64,000 nt of DNA. It comes from CAZZBK01 sp964652155 (GTDB taxonomy: Bacteria; Planctomycetota; Planctomycetia; Pirellulales; PNKZ01). Where the stretch lies: positions 1 to 64,000 of the forward strand of contig CAZZBK010000005.1 in the NCBI GenBank assembly GCA_964652155.1, written 5' to 3'. Below the pieces are notes generated by a model. It worked only from the letters and a program-made list of their open reading frames with translations. It did not search any database and was not told the DNA's origin. Made by a program: the position numbers and the translations under genes. Shown in pieces: positions 46,533-55,227 of the stretch. How positions within the stretch are numbered: the first letter of the stretch is position 1; each line of letters starts with the position of its first letter.

Positions 46533-48272
46533 GTGTTAGCCGGACCGATTTTTTCGCGCGAACTGGTTACGTCGCCGCGTCGACTGCGGTGCTACGGCGC
46601 GCGTTCGATCTTCGTCGCCGCCATGCTCGTGTTCCTGGCCACCGCCTGGCAACTGCTCACCGGCACGCAACTGGTCAAGCATGTCGGGGCACTGGCCCAA
46701 TTCTCGATCAGCGCCTTTCAGGTGCTCGCCCTCGTGCAAGGGGTGGTGCTGGTGTTCCTGGGCATGTCGGCGGCGGTCATCGCGGTGGGACAAGAAAAAG
46801 AACGTCGCACGATCGATCTGCTGCTGCTCACCGAGTTGACGAGCGCCGAACTGGTCTGGGGCAAACTGCTCGCCAGTGTGTGGAGCGCGCTGATGATGCT
46901 GCTCGCCGGCGCTCCGGTGTTCATGCTGCTCGTCGTGCTCGGCGGCGTGTCGCTCGATCAACTCGTGCGGATGGGGTGTGTCACGCTCGCCGCGGTCGTC
47001 GCCTGCGGCAGCCTCGGCTCGACACTGGCCCTGTGGCGCGAAAAGACCTTTCAGTCGTTGTCACTCACGGCCGTGGCGATCCTGGGAGTGACACTGCTTG
47101 CCGAGGGGGCGCTGCGTTACGACGGAACCGGCTCGCTGGCCCAGGCCGTGCCTGCTCGCTGGATCATCGCAAGCAGTCCGTGGCATGCACTGCTCGAAGC
47201 GATTCGCCCCCCCGAGAGCAACGCAGGGCAACTCAGCGCCGCGTGGCTGTTCGTGCTGCACGCCCTGCTCGCGACCGGGTTGCTCAACACGTTCAGCGTC
47301 TACCGTCTGCGTCGTTGGGTGCTCGCGCAGGAGCCTGCTCGCGCGGTCAGCACAACCAACAACGGCGAGAGTGTCCACCGCGACAGCGTTCGCCGCCATA
47401 CACGAGCGATGTGGGCTAATCCGGTTCTGTGGCGCGAAGTGCGTACCTGGGCGTATGGCTCGCGGACGTTGCTCGTGCGCGTGGCGTATGGAGCCCTGGC
47501 GGCGAGCATTGCCGTGGCGGTTCACGATCTGGCCCAACGCGGTGGCCCGATCGGGGCATTCGAACTCGCGCTCCCCATCGTGCCGCTGCTGGTCATTAGC
47601 CTGCTGCTGATCAACGCCCAGGCCGTGACCAGCTTGACCAGCGAACGGGACGCGCGGGCCCTCGACTTGCTGCTGGTCACCGATCTGTCGCCGCGAGAGT
47701 TCGTGTTTGGCAAATTGGGTGGCATCCTTTACAACACGCGCGAGATGGTCCTCGCGCCGCTCATCTTGGGTGGGTATTTAGGGTACGAACAGCTCATCAG
47801 CGGCGAGAATCTGGTCTACGTGTTGCTCGGCTGGCTCGTGCTCGTCGCGTTCACGGCGATGCTCGGCGTACACGCTGGGATCAACTACGTTCACTCACCG
47901 GCGGCGATCGCGGTCAGCCTGGGCACGCTGTTCTTTCTCGTGGTCGGCATCGCCGTGGCCATGCGGATGATGGTCGCGTTCAGCGGCTCGTTTCGGTTCC
48001 AGTTGCAGCCATTCTTGGCCGCGATGGTCGGTGGCGGCATCGCGCTGCATGTGGCGCTCGGCGGTCGCAACCCTTCGGCGGCCATTCGACTCGCCGCGCT
48101 GAGTTGCCCCTTTGCGACCTTTTACGCGCTGACCAGCTTTCTGCTCAATTACCCTCTGGCGGCCGCGCTGAGCCTGGGGCTCACCTACAGCTTTACCACC
48201 GCGGCCATGCTGGTCCCGGCCCTCTTTGAGTTTGACGTGGCCACGGGGCGCTCGGGCGATTACGACGGCTGA
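46533..48272 (+). CDS. ABC-2-type permease-like protein with internal duplication
   Basis: A 579-residue integral membrane protein with about 12-13 hydrophobic segments arranged as two similar halves. Each half begins with a short pre-helix (FSRELVTSPRR; LWREVRTWAYG) and contains the ABC-2 permease signature after TM2: QEKERRTIDLLLLTELTSAE in the first half and SERDARALDLLLVTDLSPRE in the second. This looks like two ABC-2 (NatB/YhfC-like) permease subunits fused in one chain. No ATPase gene is adjacent. GTG 46533. Its last 13 bp overlap the convergent O-GlcNAc-transferase-like gene. Substrate unknown. Confidence 0.82.
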   Translation: MLAGPIFSRELVTSPRRLRCYGARSIFVAAMLVFLATAWQLLTGTQLVKHVGALAQFSISAFQVLALVQGVVLVFLGMSAAVIAVGQEKERRTIDLLLLTELTSAELVWGKLLASVWSALMMLLAGAPVFMLLVVLGGVSLDQLVRMGCVTLAAVVACGSLGSTLALWREKTFQSLSLTAVAILGVTLLAEGALRYDGTGSLAQAVPARWIIASSPWHALLEAIRPPESNAGQLSAAWLFVLHALLATGLLNTFSVYRLRRWVLAQEPARAVSTTNNGESVHRDSVRRHTRAMWANPVLWREVRTWAYGSRTLLVRVAYGALAASIAVAVHDLAQRGGPIGAFELALPIVPLLVISLLLINAQAVTSLTSERDARALDLLLVTDLSPREFVFGKLGGILYNTREMVLAPLILGGYLGYEQLISGENLVYVLLGWLVLVAFTAMLGVHAGINYVHSPAAIAVSLGTLFFLVVGIAVAMRMMVAFSGSFRFQLQPFLAAMVGGGIALHVALGGRNPSAAIRLAALSCPFATFYALTSFLLNYPLAAALSLGLTYSFTTAAMLVPALFEFDVATGRSGDYDG

Positions 48273-50149
48273 CGGCAGTAATCGCGCCACAACTGGCGGA
48301 TAGTCGCGGCGAAGTCTTGCACAAACTGCGGCGCGTCGCAGTACGGCGACGCGAGCACGCGCCGACGCAGTTCGCCGCGCAGCGTGGCGAGCCGCGCCGG
48401 CTCGGCGACCAGTCCTTCCGCGATCGTCAGATATTGTTCGCTGGAGTGGGCGACCGTTTCGAGCTGGTTCATCCCCGCGAGCACGGCCAGCGATTGTCGG
48501 CCGGCCATGGTCTCGCCCGCCAGGGTGACGACCGGCACGCCCATCGTCAGTGCCATCATGGTGGTCGCGCCGCCCGTGAAGGGGAAAGGGTCGAGTGCCA
48601 CGTCCATCTCGGCGTACTCGGCGAGCATTTTCTCGAGCGGCGTGTGGCCGCGAAACTCGACCCGATGCAGGTCGATGCCGCAGCGCTCGAAGCCGTCGAT
48701 CAGCCGTTGTTGCGTGCGCCGCTCTTCGAGCCCGCGGTACTTGAGCAGCAGCCGGGCATGGGGCACGCGGCGCAACAATTCGCTCCACACGTCGAGCACT
48801 TCGCTCGTGATCTTGGCGGGGTTGTTAAAGCTGCCGAAGGTCGGGTAGCCGCGCTGCAACAGCGGCGGCGCGGCGAGCGGCGGCAGCTCGCGCGGCAACT
48901 GGAAACACCAGCCCGCGCGCGGCAATCGCACGACGCGCTCGGCATAGTGTGGGTCATGTTCCGGCGGCACTTTGGTCGCGTCGGTGAGCAGGTAATCGAT
49001 CGCCCGCATGCCGGTCGTGCCGACATAACCAAGCCAAGAGACCTGAATCGGCGCGGGCTTGTAAGCCATCGCAATCAAGCGATGCCCAAAGGTATGCCCA
49101 GCGAGGTCAAAGAGGATGTCGATGCGGTCGTGGCGAATCTGCTCGACCAGCGCCAGGTCATCCAGCGCGCGGGCGTCGCGCCACAGCGTGGCGGCCTTGC
49201 GCAGACGCACGAGCACCGCGTCGTCGGTGAGTCGCGTCGAGTAGCAGACCGTCTCGAAGGCCGTGCGGTCCATTTGCTCAAGAATCGGCAGCATCAGAAA
49301 CCCGACCGGGTGTTCGCCCAGGTCCCCCGAGACGAACCCGATGCGCAGCGCTCGATCGGGCTCGCGGGAGTTGGGCCACTGCGGCGCGCGGGGGAAAAAA
49401 GGCTGCGCGTGACGCTCGTCCCATTCGCGGGCTTGTCGCAGCATTTCGGCGGGTGACCAGGCGTGGCGATACTGCTCGCAGAACAACAGATTCGTGTGCG
49501 CCTCCATGAACGACGGCTTCAATTCGAGCGCGCGGCGAAACCCGGCCGCGGCGCGGTCGTGGTAGCCCTGCGCCAAATGGAGCGAGCCCAGGTTGTTGTG
49601 CGCTGACGCCAATTGCGGATTGAAGCGCAAGGTCTGCACATAGCAGCGTTCGGCGGCCTCGTATTTGCCAAACGCCTCGTGCAGCACGCCGAGGCCCAAA
49701 TACGCCTCGGGATAGTCGGGCCGAATCTGGATGGCCAGTTCGTAGGCATCGCGCGAGGCCTTGTAACGCCGACGTTGCGAGTGGGCCACGCCGACATTTT
49801 TGAGCGCGTCGGCAAATTGGGGCCGCAGCCGCAAGGCCTCGTCATAGAAGGGCAGCGCGCGTTCGCAGTCTCCCAGGTTCAACCAGGCGTCGCCGACGTA
49901 TTTTTGCGTGTCGGGGTCGTCGGGCCGCAAATCGACGGCGGTCTGCCAGAGGCGGAGCCCCTCGCGAAAAAAACCCTCGTACAACAAATGCTGGCCGAAG
50001 TGCTTGAGGAACTTCCAGAGCCGTTCGTCGTACGGGTGTGGTTTCAGCGCCTGCAACAGCAGGTGTGTCGCCTCGTTCCAGCGCCGCGCCTCAAAAAGTT
50101 GCCGCAAGGCGCGCAGTTGCGGTTCAACATCGTCCACGGTGGATGCCAT
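48260..50149 (-). CDS. TPR and GT41 (O-GlcNAc transferase/SPINDLY-like) glycosyltransferase
   Basis: A cytosolic protein glycosyltransferase candidate that would add a sugar from a nucleotide donor to proteins. About five TPR units occupy residues 60-240 (WLNLGDCERALPFYDEAL, YLGLGVLHEAFGKYEAAE, NNLGSLHLAQGYHDRAA). The GT41 domain starts near 280 (RALRIGFVSGDLGEHPVG) and contains DLAGHTFGHR, QVSWLGYVGTTG and the donor-binding segment FPFTGGATTMMALTMGVPVV followed by GRQS. ATG 50149 gives 629 residues; the open extension to 50317 is not family-like. It is convergent with, and overlaps by 13 bp, the permease gene. Confidence 0.9.
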   Translation of the reverse strand: MASTVDDVEPQLRALRQLFEARRWNEATHLLLQALKPHPYDERLWKFLKHFGQHLLYEGFFREGLRLWQTAVDLRPDDPDTQKYVGDAWLNLGDCERALPFYDEALRLRPQFADALKNVGVAHSQRRRYKASRDAYELAIQIRPDYPEAYLGLGVLHEAFGKYEAAERCYVQTLRFNPQLASAHNNLGSLHLAQGYHDRAAAGFRRALELKPSFMEAHTNLLFCEQYRHAWSPAEMLRQAREWDERHAQPFFPRAPQWPNSREPDRALRIGFVSGDLGEHPVGFLMLPILEQMDRTAFETVCYSTRLTDDAVLVRLRKAATLWRDARALDDLALVEQIRHDRIDILFDLAGHTFGHRLIAMAYKPAPIQVSWLGYVGTTGMRAIDYLLTDATKVPPEHDPHYAERVVRLPRAGWCFQLPRELPPLAAPPLLQRGYPTFGSFNNPAKITSEVLDVWSELLRRVPHARLLLKYRGLEERRTQQRLIDGFERCGIDLHRVEFRGHTPLEKMLAEYAEMDVALDPFPFTGGATTMMALTMGVPVVTLAGETMAGRQSLAVLAGMNQLETVAHSSEQYLTIAEGLVAEPARLATLRGELRRRVLASPYCDAPQFVQDFAATIRQLWRDYCRQPS

Positions 50150-50222
50150 CGCCTCATGATACCATCGCCGCCGAAACTGGCTATGCACGCTCGGACGTTG
50201 CCCACTCGCTGCCGACATTATT

Positions 50223-50256
50223 CTCCGAGCCGGGGGCGTGAGCCCCCGGCTCGGAG
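50223..50256. repeat. Perfect 15-bp-arm palindrome with GTGA loop
   Basis: CTCCGAGCCGGGGGC (50223-50237) is exactly complementary to 50242-50256 around a GTGA (GNRA-type) tetraloop. No U-tract. It lies 75 bp upstream of the GT41 start, in the divergent spacer. Confidence 0.8.
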
Positions 50257-50289
50257 ACAGGAATGCTCTCGGGCACGCGCCTCGAGGTG

Positions 50290-50339
50290 CCCTCACCCGG
50301 TTCGCTGCGCGAACCACCCTCTCCCGGAGGGCGAGGGGG
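50290..50339. repeat. CCCTCACCCGGTTCGC-type dispersed repeat with two hairpins
   Basis: GGTTCGC (50299-50305) pairs with GCGAACC (50309-50315), and CCCTCTCCC (50317-50325) pairs approximately with GGGCGAGGG. Related to the repeat at 25115-25153. It lies in the spacer upstream of the SGNH-like gene. Confidence 0.55.
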
Positions 50340-50416
50340 GGCGTGCGTTGTGACTCACGCCGACTCTGGCTACGATGGTCAGTCTATGTCCGTTCGTCAT
50401 TCGTGGAGAGGTCGTC

Positions 50417-51640
50417 ATGCGTTCGTGGCGCAATGGAAAGTGGTGCGGGCTCTGGCTGCTCGCCCTCGGGTGGTGGGCAACGAACGATGCCGCGGCCCAG
50501 CTACTCGATCTGAAAGACGGCGACCGCGTCGTTTGGATCGGCTCGACGGTCGTTGAACGAGAACAGCAGCACGGCTACTGGGAGTTGATGCTCACGAGCC
50601 GCTTCCCGCAACGCCACGTCACGTTTCGCAACCTCGGTTGGAGCGGCGACACGGTGTGGGGTGAATCTCGGGCCGGGTTCGGCACCCCCGCCGACGGCTT
50701 CAAGGAACTGGTCAAGCATGTGCTGGCGCTTGAGCCGACCGTGCTCATCATGCAGTATGGAGCCAACGAGGCGTTTGCGGGCGAGGCCAAGCTGGCCGAC
50801 TTCGTCACGCAGGCCAAAACACTGCTCAAGGAAATTTCGCCCAGCAAGGCGCGGGTCGTCGTGCTCGCGCCTATGCAGCAAGAGAATCTGGGCCCGCCGC
50901 TCCCCAGCCCCGAGGCGTACAACAAGCAACTGTGGCATTACAACCACGCGCTGCATGAGCTGGCTGCGTCACGCGATCTGCTGTGGGTTGATTTGGAGGG
51001 CTGGGTCCGCCGCCATCGCGACAGCGACGAGCAAGTCCGACTTACCGACAACGGCGTCCACCCCACTCCGCTGGGCTACTGGATCACAGCCGGCATGCTC
51101 GAAAACGAATTGCGATTTACGCCGTCCGGTTGGCACATCGAGTTCGACGCCGCCGGCCAGGTCACGCAGCGCAAGGGAACGGCGGTCGCCGCAGTTGAGT
51201 GGGCGGGTGACCACAAGCGGTTCCGGCTCACGAGCGACGTGCTCCCCGTGACCGCCGCGCTCCGGCACCCCGGCCGGGCTGGTCAACTGAAGATCGCAGG
51301 CCTTCCTGCCGGCAAGTACGAGCTGCTGATCGACGGCCAACGCATGAACGCCTTCTCACACGCTGACTTGGCCCAGGGGGTCATGCTCGACGATCCGCTC
51401 GAGACGCAGCAGGTCGAGCAGTTGCGCAAGGCCATTGTGCAGAAAAACGAATTGTATTTTCATCGCTGGCGGCCTCAGAACGTCACGTACCTGTTCGGCT
51501 TCCGCCAGCGCGAGCAGGGCAATAACGCCGTCGAGATACCGCAGTTCGATCCGCTCATTGCCGAGCAGGAAAAAAAGATCGCCGCTCTGCGTGTGCCGCG
51601 TCCTCACACATTTGAACTTCGTCGGGTGACCACGCCATGA
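50417..51640 (+). CDS. Secreted SGNH/GDSL-hydrolase-like protein
   Basis: A 407-residue exported protein of the SGNH hydrolase fold, predicted esterase by family. A signal peptide (CGLWLLALGWWATNDAAA) precedes the domain. Block II is NLGWSGDTV, block III YGANEAF and block V the TDNGVHPTPLGY segment with Asp and His. Block I reads WIGSTVVE, so the usual GDS nucleophile serine position is occupied by Thr (or the Ser is shifted by one). ATG 50417 has GAGAGG about 5 nt upstream. Its stop overlaps the start of the next gene as ATGA, so the two are translationally coupled. Confidence 0.85.
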   Translation: MRSWRNGKWCGLWLLALGWWATNDAAAQLLDLKDGDRVVWIGSTVVEREQQHGYWELMLTSRFPQRHVTFRNLGWSGDTVWGESRAGFGTPADGFKELVKHVLALEPTVLIMQYGANEAFAGEAKLADFVTQAKTLLKEISPSKARVVVLAPMQQENLGPPLPSPEAYNKQLWHYNHALHELAASRDLLWVDLEGWVRRHRDSDEQVRLTDNGVHPTPLGYWITAGMLENELRFTPSGWHIEFDAAGQVTQRKGTAVAAVEWAGDHKRFRLTSDVLPVTAALRHPGRAGQLKIAGLPAGKYELLIDGQRMNAFSHADLAQGVMLDDPLETQQVEQLRKAIVQKNELYFHRWRPQNVTYLFGFRQREQGNNAVEIPQFDPLIAEQEKKIAALRVPRPHTFELRRVTTP

Positions 51641-54600
51641 GAAACTACTTCCCTCTGCTTGTTTGGTCACTGCTGGTCGTGCAGGCCGCGGCGCAACGCA
51701 ATCTGACCGAGATTCCGCCCCCCGATCCGGAACTGGAGCGGCAGAGTTTCCAAGTCGCCGATGGCTTTGAGGTCAATCTCTACGCCGCTGACCCGTTGCT
51801 GGCCAAGCCGATCCAGATGAATTTTGACCCCCGCGGTCGACTGTGGGTCGCCAGCTCGGAGACCTATCCGCAGATTGTCCCGGGCCAGAAAGCCAACGAC
51901 AAGATCATCATCCTCGAAGATGTCGACGGCGACGGCCGCGCGGAGAAAACGAGTGTTTTCGCCGACGGGCTATTGATTCCCACCGGGATCGAACCGGGGG
52001 ACGGAGGCGCGTACGTGGGCGCGAGCACCGAGTTGCTACACCTCAAGGACACCGACGGCGATGGCAAGGCGGATGAGCGTCGCGTGCTGCTGAGCGGTTT
52101 CGGAACCGAGGACACGCACCACATCATCCACACGCTCCGCTGGGGCTACGATGGCTGCCTGTACTTCTGTCAGTCGATCTATATTCATAGTCACATCGAG
52201 ACACCCCAGGGCGTGCGACGACTCAACGGCGGCGGCATCTGGCGCTTTCGGCCCGAGACGATGCAATTGGACGTGCTCGCCAAGGGGCTCATTAACCCCT
52301 GGGGCTTCCATTTCGACCGCTGGGGACAAATGTTCGCCACCGATGGTGCCGGCGGCGAGGGGATCAATTACATCTTTCCCGGGGCGGTCTTTCCGACCTC
52401 ACCCGGGGCGCAACGGGTGTTGCACGGGATGAACCCCGGCAGCCCGAAATTCTGCGGGCTCGAGATGGTCAGCGGCCGGCATTTGCCCGACGACTGGCAA
52501 GGCGATTGCATCACGCACGACTTTCGCGGCCATCGCGTGTGTCGGTTCAAGCTCAGCGAGGCCGGCAGCAGCTACACGGCCCGAGAAATGCCCGAGCTGA
52601 TCAAGACGTCGCATGTCGCGTTTCGACCGGTGGACGTGAAGATGGGCCCGGACGGCGCGATCTACATCGCCGACTGGTACAACCCGATCATCCAGCACGG
52701 CGAGGTCGACTTTCGCGACCCTAGGCGCGATCACACGCACGGCCGCATCTGGCGCGTGAGTCGCAAGGACCGCCCGCTCGTCGAGCGTCCGCAACTCGTT
52801 GGGGCCAGCGTCGACACGTTGCTCGCGGCCCTCAAGGCGCCCGAGCAATGGACTCGTCAGCAGGCCAAGCGGGTGCTGCAAGAAGGGGATCGCGAGGCAC
52901 TTGTCGAACGGATCGGCCAATCGTCGTTTGCGCAGGCCGACCTCGACACGCTCGAACAAGCTTGGGCATTGGAGTCGGTGACGGGTCATCCTCCCGCGCA
53001 GCTTGCGTCGTTGCAAACGGCCGACGAACCGCGGTTGCGTGCCGCCACGGTGCGGCTCGACGAGCGCGCGGCGCTCCAGGCCGTGCAGGACAAGCATCCG
53101 CGGGTGCGTCTCTCGGCGTTGCATGCCATCCGTCGCTCACCGTCGCTCGCCGGCATCAAGGCCGCGCTTAAGATCCTCGACCAGCCGATGGATGAGAGCC
53201 TCGACTTCGCATTGTGGTCGTTGCTCCGCGAGTACAAAGAGCTCTGGTTGCCGACGCTCTCTCAGCAGGAGAATGTCGCGCACATGGCCTATGCCCTGGG
53301 GGTGGTCGATGGGGCCGAGGCGGCGCAAGCGGCCGGGCTGCTCATCACACAACGACAACTGTCGCTCGATGCGCTGCAAGCGTTGGCGCGGATCATTGGC
53401 AACTCAGGCTCAGCAGAGACGCTGAGAGACTTTTTGACGGCAGTGCTTAAGTATCGTGTGCAAGACGCCGAGGGGACCGCCCGCGTGCTCGACGCCTGGG
53501 CCGACGCCCTGGCGGCGCGACGCGCTCGCCCGGTGGGAGACGTGAGCCCCGTGATCGCGTTGATTGCATCGCCCGATGTGCCGCTGGCGAGCGCCGCGTT
53601 GCATTTGACCCGCGTCTGGCGGTTGGAAGAAGCCGCGCCGCACGTTGTTGCCGTGGCGCGGTCAGCCACCTTGCCGCGCGAATTGCGCGTCAGCGCGCTG
53701 AGCGCTTTATCGCAACTACGCGCCTCGACCGCGAGCGAAACGTTGCAACAACTAGCGTCGAGTGAAGCGGATTTGGTCGTGCAGGTCCAAGCCCTGGCCG
53801 CGCTCGTCGAGGTGGATCCTGTTCGAGCCGCCAAGACCTTGGTGTCCTCGGCCGAGCAACTGGGGTCGACCGACGTGAGCCCGGTGATCGAACGGTTCTT
53901 GGAGCGGAAAGACGCCCCGGCCAAGCTCATTACCGAGTTGGCGAGCGCCAAGCTGCCGACCGATTTTGCCAAGCGGGCGATCCGCACGGCCAACAGCAGC
54001 GCCAAGCCGCTTCCTGATTTGATCGCGGCACTCCGCAAGGCGAGCGGGCTCAGCGGTCAGCCGACGGTACTGAGCCCCGAGCAGATGACGCAGCTTGTGG
54101 CGGCCATTAAGGAACGCGGCGACGCGACCCGCGGCGAGCAAGTCTTTCGCCGCGCCGACAATGTCTGCTTCAAGTGTCATGCCATCGGCGGGGCAGGGGG
54201 GCAGGTGGGGCCCGACCTGACCAGCCTTGGCGGCAGCGCGCAAGTCGACTACCTCGTCGAGTCGATGCTCGAACCGAGCAAGAAAATCAAAGAGAACTAC
54301 CATAGCGTGGTCGTGCAAACGACCGACGGCCGTCTGCTGACCGGCGTCAAGGTGCGGCAGACCGATCGAGAGTTGATCCTGCGCAATGCCGAAGATCAAG
54401 AAGTGATCGTGCCGCTCGCGTCGATCGACGAGCAAGCGCCGGGCCAGTCGCTCATGCCCGTCGGCTTGGCCGACAATCTGACCCGGGGTGAGTTGATTGA
54501 CATCGTCCGCTTTATGAGCGAGTTGGGCAAAGTCGGCGGCAACTACAGTGTCGGCCGCGAGCGCGTGGTGCGGCGCTGGCAAGCGCTCGAAGCGACCAAA

Positions 54601-55020
54601 GAGGCGAGCGAGCGGCTGCGTCGCGATCGCATCGGCTCGGCCACTCAAGACAACCCGGCGTTCACGTGGTCGCCGCGTTACAGTACCGTCGCGGGTGAAT
54701 TGCCCATCGGCGAGTTGCCCTCGATGGAGCAGAAGTGGATGGGCTACGTGACGCTTCCTAAAATCAGTGTCGTGCGGTGTGAGTTGCAGATTCTATCGAG
54801 CGGCAAGTTTGCGCTAGCTCTCAACTCGCCCGAGGGTTTATCTTTATGGGTCGACGGTCAGCCGGTCGAACTCGCCAACTCGATCGAACTCGATTTGAGT
54901 GTCGGCCGACACCGTCTCACCTGGGCCGTCAATCGCAACGAACGTAACGACACCCTCAGGGTCGAGGTGCGTGACGTGGCCGGTTCGACCGCTCAGGTGC
55001 AAGTCGTGACCGGAAAATAA
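51637..55020 (+). CDS. PVC-type membrane-bound dehydrogenase, HEAT and haem-binding CxxCH protein
   Basis: A 1127-residue secreted multidomain protein typical of Planctomycetota and Verrucomicrobiota. Order: signal peptide (to about residue 20); a beta-propeller dehydrogenase-type domain (about 35-390) with Ca-binding-like DVDGDGRAE and DTDGDGKADE loops and the signature MGPDGAIYIADWYNPII; HEAT-like helical repeats (about 390-810); a cytochrome c-type haem domain with CFKCH (Cys844, Cys847, His848) and a later Met in the SLMPVGL segment; and a C-terminal PA14-like beta domain. It probably oxidises a sugar or alcohol outside the cytoplasm and passes electrons to haem. Its ATG lies inside the stop of the SGNH-like gene. 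Confidence 0.92.
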   Translation: MRNYFPLLVWSLLVVQAAAQRNLTEIPPPDPELERQSFQVADGFEVNLYAADPLLAKPIQMNFDPRGRLWVASSETYPQIVPGQKANDKIIILEDVDGDGRAEKTSVFADGLLIPTGIEPGDGGAYVGASTELLHLKDTDGDGKADERRVLLSGFGTEDTHHIIHTLRWGYDGCLYFCQSIYIHSHIETPQGVRRLNGGGIWRFRPETMQLDVLAKGLINPWGFHFDRWGQMFATDGAGGEGINYIFPGAVFPTSPGAQRVLHGMNPGSPKFCGLEMVSGRHLPDDWQGDCITHDFRGHRVCRFKLSEAGSSYTAREMPELIKTSHVAFRPVDVKMGPDGAIYIADWYNPIIQHGEVDFRDPRRDHTHGRIWRVSRKDRPLVERPQLVGASVDTLLAALKAPEQWTRQQAKRVLQEGDREALVERIGQSSFAQADLDTLEQAWALESVTGHPPAQLASLQTADEPRLRAATVRLDERAALQAVQDKHPRVRLSALHAIRRSPSLAGIKAALKILDQPMDESLDFALWSLLREYKELWLPTLSQQENVAHMAYALGVVDGAEAAQAAGLLITQRQLSLDALQALARIIGNSGSAETLRDFLTAVLKYRVQDAEGTARVLDAWADALAARRARPVGDVSPVIALIASPDVPLASAALHLTRVWRLEEAAPHVVAVARSATLPRELRVSALSALSQLRASTASETLQQLASSEADLVVQVQALAALVEVDPVRAAKTLVSSAEQLGSTDVSPVIERFLERKDAPAKLITELASAKLPTDFAKRAIRTANSSAKPLPDLIAALRKASGLSGQPTVLSPEQMTQLVAAIKERGDATRGEQVFRRADNVCFKCHAIGGAGGQVGPDLTSLGGSAQVDYLVESMLEPSKKIKENYHSVVVQTTDGRLLTGVKVRQTDRELILRNAEDQEVIVPLASIDEQAPGQSLMPVGLADNLTRGELIDIVRFMSELGKVGGNYSVGRERVVRRWQALEATKEASERLRRDRIGSATQDNPAFTWSPRYSTVAGELPIGELPSMEQKWMGYVTLPKISVVRCELQILSSGKFALALNSPEGLSLWVDGQPVELANSIELDLSVGRHRLTWAVNRNERNDTLRVEVRDVAGSTAQVQVVTGK

Positions 55021-55083
55021 CGATCCAGGGAGTGGAGCCACGGGAATGAGACTGGAGACCGGAGACTAGAGTGGAGGAGCGGG

Positions 55084-55130
55084 GGAGTGGAGGAGTAGCG
55101 CTGACGCGAGAGCGAATACTCCTCCACTCC
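55084..55130. repeat. Intergenic inverted repeat (14-bp arms)
   Basis: GGAGTGGAGGAGTA (55084-55097) is complementary to TACTCCTCCACTCC (55117-55130) with a 19-bp loop. It lies in the 207-bp spacer between the dehydrogenase gene and the Gfo/Idh gene, next to a purine-rich low-complexity stretch (55040-55095). No U-tract. Confidence 0.6.
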
Positions 55131-55227
55131 TCTGCCCCTCAGCTCCTCCACCGAATTTAATCTCCGTGTTCATCGGTGTTCATCCGTGGATCCTTCTCTC
55201 TTTCTTTCAACGAAGGAGTTCTGAGCC

